From Catenaria anguillulae PL171 (Eukaryota; Blastocladiomycota; Blastocladiomycetes; Blastocladiales; Catenariaceae), in contig MCFL01000044.1 in NCBI GenBank assembly GCA_002102555.1, positions 124,001 to 188,000 of the forward strand: DNA of 64,000 nt, read 5' to 3'. Of this stretch, positions 62,401 to 64,000 are shown piece by piece. The notes under the pieces were generated by a model. That model worked only from the letters and a program-made list of their open reading frames with translations, ran no database searches and was not told where the DNA came from. The position numbers and the translations under genes were made by a program. The first letter of the stretch is position 1. Every line of letters begins with the position of its first letter.

Positions 62401-63194
62401 GCGGCACAGAAGCTTTTGCCTGGATTCGTTGGAGGCTCGCGGTGTTCGGAACGAGTCGGTCCAATGGTATTCGGGGTCGTCGTCAATGAGCAGGGCGTCG
62501 ACAAAGCCCGACAGTGTGGTGAGCTGGTAGCAAGATGGGATTTGCGGGGAAGTGAAAATTGAACACCTGCCGACGAGTCTTTGAATGGGTCTGGCACGTA
62601 TTTCAATAGTCGTGAGTGAATGCCAATGATGTGAAAAGGTAAACAACCAACAGACTTGTACGCACTGGCATTGCCAAAGAACTGGAGTCGCACAGTGACA
62701 TAGACCTCACCACGGATTCCCCGCAGCGTGTCGTACAATGGAAACCACCCCCGAATCTCGCTCGATCCGCCACCTGGCGTCATTCCCGACGGTGCCGTGG
62801 CGGTGGCACTTCCTGCCAACCCCCCTGCTCCAACACCACTAATACCCGCCGCCGACATTCCCGCACCCGCGCCGCCGCCACCTGTCGACGAATCCAGCCC
62901 CAGCAACGGATCCAAATCAATCAAGACAGATCCCACCGCATCGTTGGCCGTGATGGCATCGTAATCGAGGACGCGAATCTCGAGCGGTTCCGACTGCAGC
63001 ACAGAGTCGTCGGCAATCTCGAGCCGAAAGTCGTGATTCCACACGGGGTTGAGGGTCTTGCGAGCAATGGGCGACCGCTGCGGGTCGAGGTCGCCAAAGC
63101 GGATTTCTGCATAGGCGTCGGCCAGTTCCGAGGCGCGGTCCATGACGGGCAGGTCCCGGGCGCACGAGACGCGGATTTTCAGAATCGAGGGCAT
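59481..63194 (-). CDS. C2CD5: C2 domain-containing protein 5 (C2CD5/CDP138-like)
   Basis: In animals this Ca2+/lipid-binding protein acts in insulin-stimulated GLUT4 vesicle fusion. Exon 1 (63194..62656): N-terminal C2 (MPSILKIRVSCARDLPVMDR, KTLNPVWNHDFRLEI). An 89-nt intron leads to exon 2 from 62566: IFTSPQIPSCYQ, DDPEYHWTDSFRTPRASNES and VGYQQCFDLENETKNIVARA, then IGTACLV. From about 61,770: HPILLTTLTRFPAYSIVNLA, RDAWWGELRDEVRAHAKHL, THVLGYSEST and IPFAEFDLHRQL. The C-terminus has VEITPLASIPHTRI and VGAHVQALGGNALMAFRVEH. Between conserved blocks are Pro/Ala- and Gly-rich linkers where the frame meets one TGA (61,956-61,954) and later shifts (near 60,400-60,560); these must be introns or indels. 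Homology is strong, exact exon ends uncertain. Confidence 0.87.
62567..62655 (-). other. C2CD5 intron 1
   Basis: Donor GTCTGT, acceptor CGGCAG, 89 nt, phase 2; joins GNASAYK to CSIFTSPQIP. Confidence 0.75.
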
Positions 63195-63501
63195 GGTGTT
63201 GTCTTTTTTGCTGTGGTATGGGCATTTATTTTCATTGACAAATCGGCATTTTGTCAGTGTAAACTAGGCCTACGAAACCACAAGAAGAAACCCAAGAAAC
63301 TACTCAGAAAGAAACCACGAAAACAAGCATGGCGGGCCGTCGATCGTTTCGCCGATCGGCACTCACATGTACATATGTACCACTCTCAATCAAACGCAAC
63401 AGCGAACGCGTGTGATCCCTTTTCTTCGTGACACACGTGCATGTAACCCGCCAAAAGCGCCCGCACTGAAACCTCACGCATTTCCCACCATCACCCCGAC
63501 C
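63195..63501. promoter_or_regulatory. Divergent promoter region, C2CD5 / SEM1
   Basis: 307 bp between two divergent start codons; A-rich 63280-63330. No specific element assigned. Confidence 0.5.
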
Positions 63502-63963
63502 ATGAGCTCCAACAAGCCCTCGGCCGCCGCCGCGCCCAAGTCGGACGCCGCGCCTGCGCCCTCCAAGGATCAGCAGCAGACGCAAAAGCAGGAGTTGCCG
63601 GGGCTCGGCATTCTCGAAGAAGACGACGAGTTCGAAGATTTCCCCGTCGAGGGTAAGTGTATACTCCTGCCAATACCCGAGTCTCTATGCAATTCAGTTG
63701 ACTTGACCTTGCCGCATGTTCTCCTTGTACATGTACAGACTGGAACACGGCCGACGAGACAAAGCCAGAAGTGCACGCTTGGGACGACAACTGGGACGAC
63801 GACGAGACCACGGATGATTTCTCCAACCAATTGAGGTATCTTTTGCTTCCTTGCTTCTTTTCCTCATCACTCCTATAGACTCACTCACCCGCTTGCTTGA
63901 TGTTGCTATGTCTGTCCCAGGGCCGAATTCCAGAAACTCGGCCAGGAGCCCATGGAGCAGTAA
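63502..63963 (+). CDS. SEM1: SEM1/DSS1, 26S proteasome lid subunit (96 aa, three exons)
   Basis: Small acidic, mostly disordered protein of the proteasome lid, also found with BRCA2 and in the TREX-2 mRNA-export complex. Exons 63502..63652, 63739..63835 and 63921..63963 give 97 codons including stop. After an Ala/Lys/Gln leader the two family acidic patches are complete: [16 protein letters not shown] (human [16 protein letters not shown]) joined by splicing to DWN, then [20 protein letters not shown] and [15 protein letters not shown]. The introns are 86 and 85 nt with donors GTAAGT and GTATCT and acceptors TACAG and CCCAG. Confidence 0.95.
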
Positions 63964-64000
63964 ACGTGTAACGAGTCCCATTCGCAATCCCGAGTCGAGC

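Overview
The window looks like nuclear DNA of an early-diverging, zoosporic fungus, most likely Blastocladiomycota (a Catenaria/Allomyces-like organism). The evidence is GC-rich DNA, short GT-AG introns (about 64-90 nt where a conserved protein fixes them), fungal housekeeping genes, a Chibby-type basal-body protein that implies a flagellated stage, and F-box-like proteins with many 'LEWW' ankyrin-like repeats. The lineage is inferred from gene content and style. No marker gene was available to prove it.

Layout. 1-4.3 kb: PP4 regulatory subunit 3 (5' end cut by the window edge) and an unrecognised two-exon gene. 4.3-7.56 kb: long gene-poor stretch with CT microsatellites. 7,561-13,124: a complete, apparently recent P-superfamily DNA transposon with 269-bp identical terminal inverted repeats (TIRs), a 7-bp target duplication, a four-exon transposase gene and a convergent second gene of unknown function. 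13.3-22.1 kb: phospholipase C, Chibby (three tiny exons) and an inositol-polyphosphate 5-phosphatase with a CaaX end. 22.2-25.2 kb: MSS4/DSS4 and an F-box-like ankyrin protein sharing a 188-bp divergent promoter. 25.9-29.8 kb: two convergent mucin-like surface proteins. 30.9-39.2 kb: a tRNA-Ala(UGC) gene whose 5' end is the target of an intact 8.2-kb non-LTR retrotransposon with a 17-bp target duplication. 39.6-45.5 kb: divergent SMC6 and YIF1. 45.9-51.3 kb: a degenerate, partly scrambled family of unrecognised paralogues, the best of which is broken by an 8-bp tandem duplication. 51.6-56.1 kb: an inverted, frameshifted copy of the F-box gene and another F-box-like gene. 56.3-64 kb: threonine deaminase, an acidic hypothetical protein, C2CD5 and SEM1/DSS1.

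The best candidate for an undescribed system is the two-gene P-type transposon. A 21-bp scar at 49,149 consists of its two ends joined head to head between 7-bp repeats. That is what P-type excision should leave, so the family appears to have jumped in this genome. Several conserved genes (Chibby, MSS4, SEM1, the P transposase, the SMC6 ends) become readable only after short exons are joined by hand. The splice sites given were chosen because they keep the reading frame and reproduce conserved family motifs.
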